DNA of 64,000 nucleotides from Pseudoalteromonas sp. T1lg75 (GTDB lineage Bacteria; Pseudomonadota; Gammaproteobacteria; Enterobacterales; Alteromonadaceae), in assembly GCF_002964705.1 (NCBI RefSeq), contig NZ_PQCD01000005.1, positions 124,001-188,000 of the forward strand, in the 5' to 3' direction. Shown here piece after piece: positions 52,421 through 60,687 of the stretch; position 1 is the first letter of the stretch; each line of letters begins with the position of its first letter. Both the position numbers and the translations under genes were made by a program. Below the pieces are notes generated by a model. The model had not been told where the DNA came from. It made no database searches and saw nothing but the letters and a program-made list of their open reading frames with translations.

Positions 52421-53275
52421 CTAGATACGGTTCTTCAGCATGTCGCCAAGGCCAAAGCAGTTACGGCGACTTTGTTGGTGGCTGAGCGGTTCGCTGCCTC
52501 GGGTGCGCGATTTATCTTGAAACCACATCGCGCCAGCCAAGGATTGGGAACTGCAATTTAGGAAGCCGTCGGAGCAGCTGTCTAACCAATTCTGAGTGAC
52601 TTCCAGCGACACCTGATTTTGGTAGCCGCCGCAATAGCTGTCGCTATCCCAAATGGCCGAGTCCACGTCGCTGCCGACCACGGTTTCAAAATAGGACGGT
52701 AGGCTGGGGCGGTTGGGGGTGCCATAAAGCCACTGAGCATTGTATGACGCCATCCAGGATACCTGTTGCTGCTTTACCGCATCATTGGCGAAGCCCAACA
52801 GCCAGCCAAGACTTTGCTCAAAGGAATTGCCGGCTACCACTGCATCGGCTAAGGGGGTGCCACCACTGGAAGGCGCCAGCGCTATGGTACGGGTGACCTT
52901 ATTAATGATGTTGGGATAGCGGTTATCCCAGGTGGGGTTGGATAAAATCCAGCGCACCACGTTGCCCCCGTTGGAATGAGTGATCAGCGTCAGCTCGGTG
53001 ATGTTTTTATTATTAATAAAGCTGGTGAGTTGTGAGGCTAAACAGCCGGCGGCACCGTCGGTCCACATATACTGTTCAAAATCACAATTAATAACCGTGT
53101 AGTTGTTGGTATTACTTAGGCCTTGGCGCACCGTATTGATGAAGCCGCCGGTCCAATAGTCGTTATAGGCGTCGGTTTGCTGGCCGGTGCCATGGATAAA
53201 TGCGACTCCTTGCGCGGCCATGGCACCCTGGCTTATGCCCAGTGCCAGCGCCAATGTGAGTAGTTTTGTTTTCAT
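52421..53275 (-). CDS. Secreted lipase-like alpha/beta hydrolase
   Basis: 284 residues with a signal peptide (MKTKLLTLALALGISQGAMAA). An oxyanion-type AFIHGTGQ start and a nucleophile elbow ITHSNGGNV (HSNGG instead of GHSxGG) define a lipase-class fold. Several Cys residues in the second half (SYCGGYQ, WLDSCSDGFLNCSS) suggest disulfides. Substrate unknown. First gene of a two-gene operon with the DUF4785 protein. Confidence 0.82.
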   Translation of the reverse strand: MKTKLLTLALALGISQGAMAAQGVAFIHGTGQQTDAYNDYWTGGFINTVRQGLSNTNNYTVINCDFEQYMWTDGAAGCLASQLTSFINNKNITELTLITHSNGGNVVRWILSNPTWDNRYPNIINKVTRTIALAPSSGGTPLADAVVAGNSFEQSLGWLLGFANDAVKQQQVSWMASYNAQWLYGTPNRPSLPSYFETVVGSDVDSAIWDSDSYCGGYQNQVSLEVTQNWLDSCSDGFLNCSSQSLAGAMWFQDKSRTRGSEPLSHQQSRRNCFGLGDMLKNRI

Positions 53276-53611
53276 GTGTATTCCTGTTGATTCTATTTTT
53301 ATCTTTCTGGTTGGAGGAGTGACCTCCGATCAGAAAATAGACTAAATAGGTACAAATGCAAGAAGATTGTTACAAATATTTAACCTAACCGTCTTAATGC
53401 CTTATCACTCTTATGTTTGTGGTGATAAAAGCGCAATAATTGATGGGTGCGGCAATTTGTGCTTTCTCTTTATACGGGCGGTGATGTTACATCTTGTGAG
53501 TGGAAGCTCGGCCAGCCATGCTGGCCATTTTTTTGCTCTCAATTTGGCTATTGAGCTTGCTTGCAAAGCGGCGCACAATGGTGAAAATAAGAAGAAAATT
53601 AAGGATCAAGC
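53276..53611. other. Intergenic region with an orphan terminator
   Basis: 336 bases between divergent genes. An 82-residue frame at 53367-53615 has no ribosome-binding site and is not credible. An intrinsic terminator at 53510-53534 reads on the plus strand although no plus-strand gene precedes it, so a small untranslated RNA may lie between about 53380 and 53510. Confidence 0.4.
53510..53534 (+). terminator. Orphan intrinsic terminator upstream of MAPEG
   Basis: GGCCAGC-CAT-GCTGGCC is followed by A and seven T's. No coding gene precedes it on this strand. Confidence 0.8.
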
Positions 53612-53995
53612 ATGAGTACCTTAGTGATTTGCGCGCTCTTGGCGTGTTTAATTCCTTTCCTTGCTAAAGCCCCTTTGGCCTGGGCGCAGCAACAAAGCGG
53701 TGGCTACGATAACCGCCACCCACGGGCACAACAGCAGGCCTTAACCGGATTTGGCGCCCGCGCTTTGGCGGCACATCAAAACAGCTTCGAATCCCTGATC
53801 GTGTTCGCCGTGGCCCTGGCCGTGGTGCTGGGCACCAACACCTCGGGGGCTGTGATGGATACCCTGGCCATTACCTATTTGCTTGCCCGTGTGCTTTACT
53901 GCCTGTGTTATTGGTATAACTGGCATGTGGCTCGTTCGCTGATTTGGGCCCTGTCCCTGGCCTGCCCCTTGGCCATGATCGCCCTATGTATTTAA
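53612..53995 (+). CDS. MAPEG-family membrane protein
   Basis: 127 residues with four membrane helices. It shows the MAPEG pattern: NRHPRAQQQALTGFGARALAAHQNSFESLIVFAVAL, then LARVLYCLCYWYN. The eukaryotic relatives act on glutathione and eicosanoids; bacterial members are uncharacterised. AAGGATCAAGC upstream. Monocistronic. Confidence 0.85.
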   Translation: MSTLVICALLACLIPFLAKAPLAWAQQQSGGYDNRHPRAQQQALTGFGARALAAHQNSFESLIVFAVALAVVLGTNTSGAVMDTLAITYLLARVLYCLCYWYNWHVARSLIWALSLACPLAMIALCI

Positions 53996-54010
53996 CCTGA
54001 TTTTTTTTTA

Positions 54011-54051
54011 TAAAAACACAAAGCAAGCACCTTTATTAAGGGGCTTGCTTT
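54011..54051 (-). terminator. Terminator after the M56-TonB gene
   Basis: AAGCAAGC and GCTTGCTT form the outer stem, CCTT/AAGG the inner. On the minus strand it is followed by TTGTGTTTTTATAAAAAAA. It lies 21 bases beyond the stop at 54072. Confidence 0.8.
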
Positions 54052-54071
54052 ATACTCTTGGTCGTTGCGAA

Positions 54072-55274
54072 TTAGTGTGAGGTTACATTAATACGCTCTG
54101 TTAAATCAGGTAGTTGCACATCTGCGCTGAGTGCGAAATCCAGTTGTACCAGGTGTTCTTCTTGTGGAAATGCGTAAGGCTCATAGCGCCATTGTTGCAG
54201 CGCACGCACCGCTTCTTTATCAAATACCTTGGCCGGTTGAGACTGCACCACCACCACATTACGAACAGCGCCTTCCTCGTCAACTTGGAATCGTAAAACC
54301 ACAGAGCCAGAAATTTTTTGCTCCGCTGCTTCTTTAGGGTAAATGGGCTCAATACGCATCAGGGGTTTTGGCTGACTCGCAGACTTTTGCTTATGGCCTT
54401 CACCAGCCTGAGTGCCGGCAACCAGGGTGAAACTTCCCAGGGCAATAAGCAGGGCCAGCACCTTGGCCAGGACATAGCCCTTATTGGCCGATTGCATATT
54501 GTATAGGCGTTGTAACATCATGTTTTTATCTCCGTAGTAAGAATAAGCCAAGCTATGCAGCCGTGACTGGCTGGCGCACTCGACCATGGATTTGCCGTAC
54601 TGCAAACGCTGTGCGGCGGATTTATCGGCTAGCACCCGCTCATCGCAGGCCAGCTCTTGAATGCGTCTAAGGCTGAAATAAGCCACCCAGCCCAAGGGGT
54701 TAAACCAGATTAAAATGGCGGCGATCAGGGCAATCAGGTTGATGACATTATCGCGGCGCTCCAGATGCACCCGCTCATGTTCGAGCATCAGGGTGAGGGC
54801 CGAGGCATCGACGTCTTGCTGTAAACGCTGCGGTAGTACAATGCGTGGGTTAAAGAAGCCAACCACCATGGGTGAGCTGATCGCCTTGCTGCGATACAGA
54901 GTCGTATTGCCTTCCTGTCCCGGCAGCTGGTTATCAAGGGGGGCGGCGTTCAGGCGGCGCTGAAATACCAGATGTTGGTAGGCAACCAGGGCGAACAAGG
55001 CGGCGGCAATAAGCCAATAGGCCAGCTCCCAGCTAATGCTTACCTCGGCACTTGCCTGGCGCAAGGGTGTCACCACATACTGGCCAATCATGGCCGGAGC
55101 GGCTACCGTATTTTTTAGCTCTATGCTTTGCGCCAGCAGCAACGCTGGGAGCAACAACCAGAGGCCATAGATAAAGCGTGCACTCAGTGCCTTAAGGGCA
55201 TAACGCTCCGCGATAATCAAGGCGGCGAGTAAGGTGCACAGCAGTGCCTGTTGTGAAATAAGCCATGACAACAT
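54072..55274 (-). CDS. BlaR1/M56-family membrane peptidase with C-terminal TonB domain
   Basis: About 400 residues. Four membrane helices flank an M56 zinc protease with His166-Glu167-x-x-His170 (LEHERVHLERRDN). The C-terminal 85 residues form a TonB-like domain (MRIEPIYPKEAAEQKISGSVVLRF, ALQQWRYEP) instead of the penicillin-sensor domain of true BlaR1. It probably senses an envelope signal and proteolytically releases its partner repressor. The gene begins 1 base after the BlaI-type stop. The longer upstream frame to 55391 overlaps that gene and is discarded. Confidence 0.9.
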   Translation of the reverse strand: MLSWLISQQALLCTLLAALIIAERYALKALSARFIYGLWLLLPALLLAQSIELKNTVAAPAMIGQYVVTPLRQASAEVSISWELAYWLIAAALFALVAYQHLVFQRRLNAAPLDNQLPGQEGNTTLYRSKAISSPMVVGFFNPRIVLPQRLQQDVDASALTLMLEHERVHLERRDNVINLIALIAAILIWFNPLGWVAYFSLRRIQELACDERVLADKSAAQRLQYGKSMVECASQSRLHSLAYSYYGDKNMMLQRLYNMQSANKGYVLAKVLALLIALGSFTLVAGTQAGEGHKQKSASQPKPLMRIEPIYPKEAAEQKISGSVVLRFQVDEEGAVRNVVVVQSQPAKVFDKEAVRALQQWRYEPYAFPQEEHLVQLDFALSADVQLPDLTERINVTSH

Positions 55275-55275
55275 A

Positions 55276-55653
55276 TTACTTTCCTTGTTGGTCTTCCCAC
55301 TCTTTAATAACGGCTTTGAGTTCGTTGATATCCTGCTGTGACAGCTGTTCGGTTTTGGCAAAGCCACTGACCAGAGGCGCAATGCGGCCACTGAAGAAAC
55401 GCTGGATCAGATTCTTGCTCTGTTTAAGGGTGTAATCTTCGCGGCCAATGGTGGGGCTGTATTGGTAGAGGCGGCCTTGCTTTTCAAAACTCACCGCTTG
55501 TTTCTTAACGAGGCGACCCAGTAGGGTCTTGATGGTTTTATCATGCCATTGGGTGTCATCGCTGAGGCGTTCGATAATTTCGCTCGATTTCGCCGGGTGG
55601 CCCTGCCACAGCGCTTCCATGACCTCAAACTCTGCTTTGGATAACTCGATCAT
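55276..55653 (-). CDS. BlaI/MecI/CopY-family repressor
   Basis: About 125 residues with a winged helix (ELSKAEFEVMEALWQGHPAKSSEII, then TIKTLLGRLVKKQAVSFEKQGRLYQYSP). BlaI repressors bind TACA/TGTA dyads and are cleaved through their M56 partner. MIELSKAEFEV is chosen as start since family similarity begins there. Coupled to the M56-TonB gene; two candidate operators lie just upstream. No beta-lactamase is in the window. Confidence 0.9.
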   Translation of the reverse strand: MIELSKAEFEVMEALWQGHPAKSSEIIERLSDDTQWHDKTIKTLLGRLVKKQAVSFEKQGRLYQYSPTIGREDYTLKQSKNLIQRFFSGRIAPLVSGFAKTEQLSQQDINELKAVIKEWEDQQGK

Positions 55654-55659
55654 AACTTT

Positions 55660-55702
55660 GCTCACAAATGTAATCCTTGAACTTGAGATTACACTTGTAG
55701 TC
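55660..55702. promoter_or_regulatory. Two candidate BlaI operators
   Basis: GATTACA-CT-TGTAGTC at 55687-55702 is a near-perfect dyad with the TACA/TGTA core of BlaI sites. A weaker match, GCTCACA-AA-TGTAATC at 55660-55675, lies 27 bases away. Both are directly upstream of the repressor gene, consistent with autoregulation. Confidence 0.6.
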
Positions 55703-55714
55703 AAAATGATCAAG

Positions 55715-56413
55715 CTATTTTTTCAACAAGTTAACTTCTTCCGTGGTGAGCTCGGTAAATTGATTTTCGGCTAAGCGCGTTGGGTCCAGGTGCAGTTGGC
55801 CGATGCGCACACGCAGCAGGTCGACCACGCGATAGCCGCAATAACGGGCCATTTTACGGATCTGTCGATTGAGACCCTGGGTAAGGATGATCTTAAAACG
55901 TGTGGCTGAAAGCGCCGTGCAAACACAAGGTTTGGTGAGTGTGCCATCCAGGGGTACACCTGCGCTCATGCGAGAAAAAAATGCCTCGTCCAAGGGCTTG
56001 TCCACCTCAACCCAATACTCTTTTTCATGGCTGTGATCCGGATGAGCCAGTAGATTACAAAGTTCGCCATCATTGGTGAGGATGAGCAGGCCACGGGAGT
56101 CCTTGTCTAGCCGACCAATGGGGTAGGTGCGTTGCTCGGGCGGTAAGTGATGGACCAGGCTGCTCGGATCTTCGGTTTTGAGTTTGCAATCTATGCCCAC
56201 CGGCTTGTGGTAGGCGTAATAGCGCTTGGGCGCCAGTCCATCAATACGCTGACCATCAAGGCATATCTCATCTTGGTCGCTGACATGGTCGATATGATTG
56301 GCGGCGCGGCCATTGACCGTTACCCTGCCTGCATCAATTAGGCGCGAGGCGCCCCGGCGGGAACAAACTCCGGCATGGGACAAATACTTGGCAAGACGAA
56401 TGCAAGTGGACAT
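55715..56413 (-). CDS. rluF: 23S rRNA pseudouridine synthase, RluF-like
   Basis: About 232 residues. An S4 RNA-binding domain (RLAKYLSHAGVCSRRGASRLIDAGRVTVNGR) precedes the RsuA-type catalytic domain with the Asp in YPIGRLDKDSRGLLILTND and the LTQGLNRQIRKMARYCGYRVVDLLRVRI motif. Most like RluF, which modifies U2604. ATG 56413 starts the S4 domain; the frame continues upstream without family similarity. Confidence 0.9.
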   Translation of the reverse strand: MSTCIRLAKYLSHAGVCSRRGASRLIDAGRVTVNGRAANHIDHVSDQDEICLDGQRIDGLAPKRYYAYHKPVGIDCKLKTEDPSSLVHHLPPEQRTYPIGRLDKDSRGLLILTNDGELCNLLAHPDHSHEKEYWVEVDKPLDEAFFSRMSAGVPLDGTLTKPCVCTALSATRFKIILTQGLNRQIRKMARYCGYRVVDLLRVRIGQLHLDPTRLAENQFTELTTEEVNLLKK

Positions 56414-56594
56414 AACAAGACCAGGAAATACGGGTGCCGCCATACTAGCATGATGTCCCTGCGAATGCCGCATAACGGCGGCGCCAGGGTCGCCTGTTTT
56501 GTCTTGGGCCAGGTGGTAAAATAACCTTACTTTTCTGCTGGTCAATTACCTAATCTTATGTAAATCTGAGCTTTATTAGGGATAGAAAAAGTGT
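56414..56594. other. Intergenic region between rluF and the GltB-like gene
   Basis: 181 bases between divergent genes; no ORF or strong dyad seen. CTTATGTAAATCTGAG and CTTTATTAGGGATAG near 56555-56585 are promoter-like for the plus-strand gene. Confidence 0.35.
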
Positions 56595-58082
56595 ATGACC
56601 ATGAGTGAGTTTTTGATCCATGCCATCGACTTGATGAGCAGCCTCTTTTTACTCTTTATCGGCTTTTTGGTGCTGTTGACCATGTATTATTATTTTGTCG
56701 ATATCCATCAAAATAAGCATGCAATACGCCGAAATTACCCGGTTATCGGCCGTTTTCGTTACTTTTTCGAGCGTCAGGGGGAGTTTTTCCGACAATACTT
56801 TTTCGCCATGGATCGTGAAGAAATGCCCTTCAATCGCGCCGAGCGCAGCTGGGTATATAAGGCGGCCAAAAACCTCGACCGCACCGCCGCCTTTGGCTCC
56901 ACGCAAAGCCTGGACCCCACGGGCACCATCATGTTTATGAATACCGCCTTTCCGACCCTGGAAGAAGATGCCATTGAACCCGAGCCGGTGCTCATAGGTG
57001 AGCAGTGCCCTCATCCCTACCGAGCTAAAAAGGTGTTTAATATCTCCGGCATGAGTTACGGCGCCCTGTCCAAGCGCGCGGTGCTGGCTCTGTCTCGTGG
57101 TGCCCGCCAGGCCGAGTGCTGGATGAATACCGGTGAAGGGGGGCTGAGCCCCTATCATCTGGAAGGAGGCGCCGACATCGTCTTTCAAATCGGCACCGCC
57201 AAATACGGGGTGCGTGATGAACATGGCAAATTAAGCGATGCCAAGCTCAAGGAAATCGCCGCCCATGATCAGGTGAAAATGTTCGAAATTAAAATGAGCC
57301 AGGGGGCCAAGCCGGGCAAGGGCGGCATGCTGCCCGGGATTAAGGTGAATGCGGAAATCGCTAAGATCCGTGGTATTCCCGAGGGTAAGGACTCCATCAG
57401 CCCCAATGGCCATCCGGAAATAAAGAGCGTGGGCGACTTACTCGATATGATAGTCCATGTGCGTACCGTAACCGGCAAACCCACGGGTTTTAAGGCGGTG
57501 ATTGGTGAAACCTCCTGGTTAGAAGAGCTGGCCGAAGAAATTAATAATCGCGGCCCGGCATCGGCCCCTGACTTTATGACCATCGACAGCGCTGATGGCG
57601 GCACCGGCGCAGCGCCCCAGCCACTTTTGGACTCGGTTGGCTTGCCGCTAAAAGAAAGCCTGCCCTGGGTGGTGAACCTGCTTGAACGCCATGCGCTTCG
57701 CGAGCGTATTCGCATTATCGCCTCGGGCAAGCTGATCGTGCCCTCCAAGGTGGCCTGGGCGGTGGCTCTGGGGGCCGACTTTGTGGTTTCGGCTCGTGGC
57801 CACATGTTTTCCTTGGGCTGCATTCAAGCCCTGCAGTGTAATAAAGACACCTGCCCGACCGGTATTACCACGCATAACCCTAAATTAATGAAGGGCTTGG
57901 ATGTGGTAGATAAAACCCAGCGGGTAGCCAATTACAACAAGTATATTCATTATGGTATTGGCCTGATCGCCCATTCCTGTGGCGTCAATAATATCCGCGG
58001 CCTTAATCGCAAGCATGTGCGCGTGGTGCAAGAGGATGGGCTGTCGCAAACCCTGGATGAAATGTACGCCATGTACAAGTAG
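56595..58082 (+). CDS. FMN-binding glutamate synthase family protein (membrane-anchored)
   Basis: 495 residues. An N-terminal membrane helix (about 12-34) precedes a GltB-type FMN barrel with SGMSYGALSKRAVLALSRGA, NTGEGGLSPYHLEGGADIVFQIG, the KPGKGGMLPG segment, and the phosphate-binding TIDSADGGTGAAPQPL. A Cys-rich stretch (GCIQALQCNKDTCPTGI) matches the family's iron-sulfur ligands. It lacks the glutaminase domain, so it is not a complete glutamate synthase; reaction unknown. Confidence 0.88.
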   Translation: MTMSEFLIHAIDLMSSLFLLFIGFLVLLTMYYYFVDIHQNKHAIRRNYPVIGRFRYFFERQGEFFRQYFFAMDREEMPFNRAERSWVYKAAKNLDRTAAFGSTQSLDPTGTIMFMNTAFPTLEEDAIEPEPVLIGEQCPHPYRAKKVFNISGMSYGALSKRAVLALSRGARQAECWMNTGEGGLSPYHLEGGADIVFQIGTAKYGVRDEHGKLSDAKLKEIAAHDQVKMFEIKMSQGAKPGKGGMLPGIKVNAEIAKIRGIPEGKDSISPNGHPEIKSVGDLLDMIVHVRTVTGKPTGFKAVIGETSWLEELAEEINNRGPASAPDFMTIDSADGGTGAAPQPLLDSVGLPLKESLPWVVNLLERHALRERIRIIASGKLIVPSKVAWAVALGADFVVSARGHMFSLGCIQALQCNKDTCPTGITTHNPKLMKGLDVVDKTQRVANYNKYIHYGIGLIAHSCGVNNIRGLNRKHVRVVQEDGLSQTLDEMYAMYK

Positions 58083-58145
58083 TGCATGGCGAGTGCTTGC
58101 CAACTGCGTTAAACTGCGGGTTATCACATGTTTCGAGGCAGTTTC

Positions 58146-58388
58146 ATGCATCAAGAACAACCCAAAAATCCGCTACATGGCGTTAAGCTGGAGCAAATCG
58201 TTACGCGCCTGGAAGAGCATTATGGCTGGGCGGAGCTGGCGCAGCAAATTAACATCAATTGCTTTAAGAAAGACCCCTCGGTGAAATCGTCGCTGAAATT
58301 TTTGCGCCGTACTCCCTGGGCGCGAGAGCAGGTCGAGCAGTTGTATATCAAAACCTTTTGTACCTGGCCTTATAACGCCGGGGTATAG
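58146..58388 (+). CDS. VF530-family (DUF2132) DNA-binding protein
   Basis: About 80 residues. [24 protein letters not shown], then [31 protein letters not shown], is the almost invariant VF530 signature; the family has a SAP-like DNA-binding fold. ATG 58146 follows GAGGCAG; an ATG six codons upstream is possible. A YafV-type gene begins 11 bases downstream, so the two may be co-transcribed. Confidence 0.92.
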   Translation: MHQEQPKNPLHGVKLEQIVTRLEEHYGWAELAQQININCFKKDPSVKSSLKFLRRTPWAREQVEQLYIKTFCTWPYNAGV

Positions 58389-58399
58389 GGACCAAGCCC

Positions 58400-59167
58400 A
58401 TGAGTCTTAGCGTCGCCCTGATTCAGCACGACATTCGTTGGCTTGATGCCGATACCAATCTTGCTCAGTTAAGTGCGCGCCTTGAGTCCATCGGCGAGGT
58501 CGATTTAATTATCCTTGCGGAAACCTTCGCTACCGGATTCGCCGTGGCCGATAGCCAGGTGCATCTGGCGGCCGAGCGGATCCTGGATTGGCTGAAGGAG
58601 CAGGCGCAGCGTCATCAGGCGGTTATGTGTGCCAGTGTGATCGTCGCCGAGCAAGGGCAAAAGTTTAACCGCCTGTACTGGGTGTCTCCCGATGGTACGC
58701 TGCAGCATTATGATAAGCGGCACCTGTTCTGTCTTGGGCAAGAGGGTAAGTACCTGAGCCCAGGTAAGCAAAGAGTCATTTTTACCTTAAAGGGTCTGCG
58801 CATCTTGCCGCAGATCTGTTACGACTTGCGTTTTCCCGTGTTTGCCCGCAACCGTAATGATTATGAAGTGATGATCAATATCGCCAATTGGCCGGCGTCC
58901 CGGCGCAGCGCCTGGGATACCTTGCTGCGCGCACGCGCCATCGAAAACCAATGTTATGTGTTGGCTGTCAATCGTATTGGCGATGATGGTCACGGCATAG
59001 CGCATAATGGTGGTACTGCGGTCTATGACTTTGGCGGCGAACCTTTGGCTCAGGCCACAGATGACCAGCCACAAGTCCTCACTATGACTCTGGATAAAGA
59101 TGCGTTAGAGGAATACCGCCAGGCCTTTCCCGCCTGGCAGGATGCCGACGCTTTTGACTTGCGCTAG
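58400..59167 (+). CDS. Nitrilase-superfamily omega-amidase, YafV-type
   Basis: 255 residues with the triad Glu (LIILAETFATGF), Lys (HYDKRHLFC) and Cys (PQICYDLRFPVF). The remainder (IANWPASRRSAWDTLLRARAIENQCYVLAVNRIG) is typical of YafV/Nit2-like omega-amidases, which hydrolyse alpha-ketoglutaramate and related repair substrates. It is unrelated in position to the GNAT-nitrilase fusion at 47-48.7 kb. Confidence 0.88.
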   Translation: MSLSVALIQHDIRWLDADTNLAQLSARLESIGEVDLIILAETFATGFAVADSQVHLAAERILDWLKEQAQRHQAVMCASVIVAEQGQKFNRLYWVSPDGTLQHYDKRHLFCLGQEGKYLSPGKQRVIFTLKGLRILPQICYDLRFPVFARNRNDYEVMINIANWPASRRSAWDTLLRARAIENQCYVLAVNRIGDDGHGIAHNGGTAVYDFGGEPLAQATDDQPQVLTMTLDKDALEEYRQAFPAWQDADAFDLR

Positions 59168-59246
59168 GGTAGTTGTAAGGTCATCGGCAGGAGCCCCGGG
59201 GCAGTGGTATAATGCTGATATGACTTAGCGAACCCGAGCCCCTATC

Positions 59247-60677
59247 TTGATTTTACCCGTACTTCTCGCCGGTGGCGGCGGCACCCGGTTATGGCCGCTG
59301 TCGCGCCAGGATCGTCCCAAGCAGTTTTTGCGTCTTAATGGCGAGCATTCCTTGTTACAGCAAACGGCGTTGCGTTTTCGTGGTGCGGGCTGTCTGGCGC
59401 CTTTGGTGATCTGCAGTGCCGAGCACCGCTTTATGGTGGCGCAGCAGTTGCTGGAGATAGATATGTGTGCCAGTGCCATTATTCTCGAGCCTGAAGGGAA
59501 AAATACCGCGCCGGCGGCGGCCTTGGCGGCACTGTGGGCGCAGCAGCACCAGCCGGATGCCAGTCTGTTCTTTGCCCCCGCCGACCATGCCATTGCCAAC
59601 TTCGAACTCCTCAGCGACAAACTCGGCGAGCTTGACGCCATAGCGCAGCAGCACTTGGTCTTATTTGGGATTACCCCCAGCGAGGCGCAAACCGGTTTTG
59701 GCTACATCCGAAAGGGCAAACGTTTTGCTTCGTCTGCAGACTGTACCGAAGGACTCACCGAAGGTTTGTATCGAGTTGCCGGCTTTACCGAAAAGCCCGA
59801 CCGGGTCACCGCCGAGTATTATCTTCAGCAGGGCCACTATTATTGGAATTCGGGCATGTTGCTGGCCGGTTGCGCCGTGCTTATTGAGCAGTTTCAAGAG
59901 CATCGGCCGCAGTTATTGGCCAAAGTGCGTAGTGCCGCAACATTTAGCAGTGATCTGGACTTTACCCGTGTCGATGAACACGCCTGGCAACTGCTGGAAG
60001 GGGACTCCCTGGACTATGCGCTGCTTGAGCGCAGTGAGCAGCTGTTGCTTTGTCCGCTACCGCTGCAATGGTTTGATCTCGGCAGCTTTGCACAGCTGTA
60101 TCAATATCACAGCCGTGACCAGGATGATAATGTGGTGCTCGGCAGCGCGGTGTGCGTCGATAGCCGGGGTAACCTGATCGCCGCCGAAGAACAGCATCTG
60201 GTGGCGACCTTAGGCATTGAGGATACGGTGATAGTGCACAGTGGCGACACCATCCTGGTGGCTGCCAAGGCGCATCTGGACGAGATGCCCAAGCTGGTGG
60301 CCAAGGTGGCGGCCGAGCATCCGCAGCAACGCCGTTATCACAGGCAAACCTTCCGCCCCTGGGGGCATTACGAAGTGTTGAACGAGGGAGAGCAGTACAA
60401 GGTGAAGCGCATAGAGCTGCAAGCGCAGGCGCGCTTGTCCTTGCAGGCGCATCAGCATCGCTCGGAGCATTGGGTGGTGGTCAGTGGCGACGTTTTAGTT
60501 CAGGTTGAGCAGCAGGAGCATCGACTCAGCGGTGGCCAGTCCATCTATATACAGGCACAGCAGCGCCATCGCCTGACCAATGTCGGCACTGAGGCGGCGA
60601 TCATCATCGAGGTGCAAAGCGGCGACTATCTCGGTGAGGACGATATTATCCGCTTTGACGACGATTACGGCCGCTAA
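59247..60677 (+). CDS. manC: Mannose-1-phosphate guanylyltransferase/mannose-6-phosphate isomerase
   Basis: 476 residues from a TTG start. The nucleotidyltransferase domain has LLAGGGGTRLWPLSRQDRPKQFL and FTEKPD (about 1-270). The type II phosphomannose isomerase cupin domain (about 345-470) has RPWGHYEVL, VKRIELQAQARLSLQAHQHRSEHWVVVSG. It makes GDP-mannose for surface polysaccharide, yet no glycosyltransferase or manB is adjacent. Convergent with the histidine kinase. Confidence 0.93.
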   Translation: MILPVLLAGGGGTRLWPLSRQDRPKQFLRLNGEHSLLQQTALRFRGAGCLAPLVICSAEHRFMVAQQLLEIDMCASAIILEPEGKNTAPAAALAALWAQQHQPDASLFFAPADHAIANFELLSDKLGELDAIAQQHLVLFGITPSEAQTGFGYIRKGKRFASSADCTEGLTEGLYRVAGFTEKPDRVTAEYYLQQGHYYWNSGMLLAGCAVLIEQFQEHRPQLLAKVRSAATFSSDLDFTRVDEHAWQLLEGDSLDYALLERSEQLLLCPLPLQWFDLGSFAQLYQYHSRDQDDNVVLGSAVCVDSRGNLIAAEEQHLVATLGIEDTVIVHSGDTILVAAKAHLDEMPKLVAKVAAEHPQQRRYHRQTFRPWGHYEVLNEGEQYKVKRIELQAQARLSLQAHQHRSEHWVVVSGDVLVQVEQQEHRLSGGQSIYIQAQQRHRLTNVGTEAAIIIEVQSGDYLGEDDIIRFDDDYGR

Positions 60678-60687
60678 GGCACTGCTG

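Noticed and set aside
53367..53615. 82-residue ORF ending at the MAPEG start
   Set aside because: No ribosome-binding site, unnatural composition, and an intrinsic terminator lies inside it.
59247..60677. Polysaccharide biosynthesis locus around manC
   Set aside because: The flanking genes are an amidase and a histidine kinase; no glycosyltransferase, manB or export genes are nearby.
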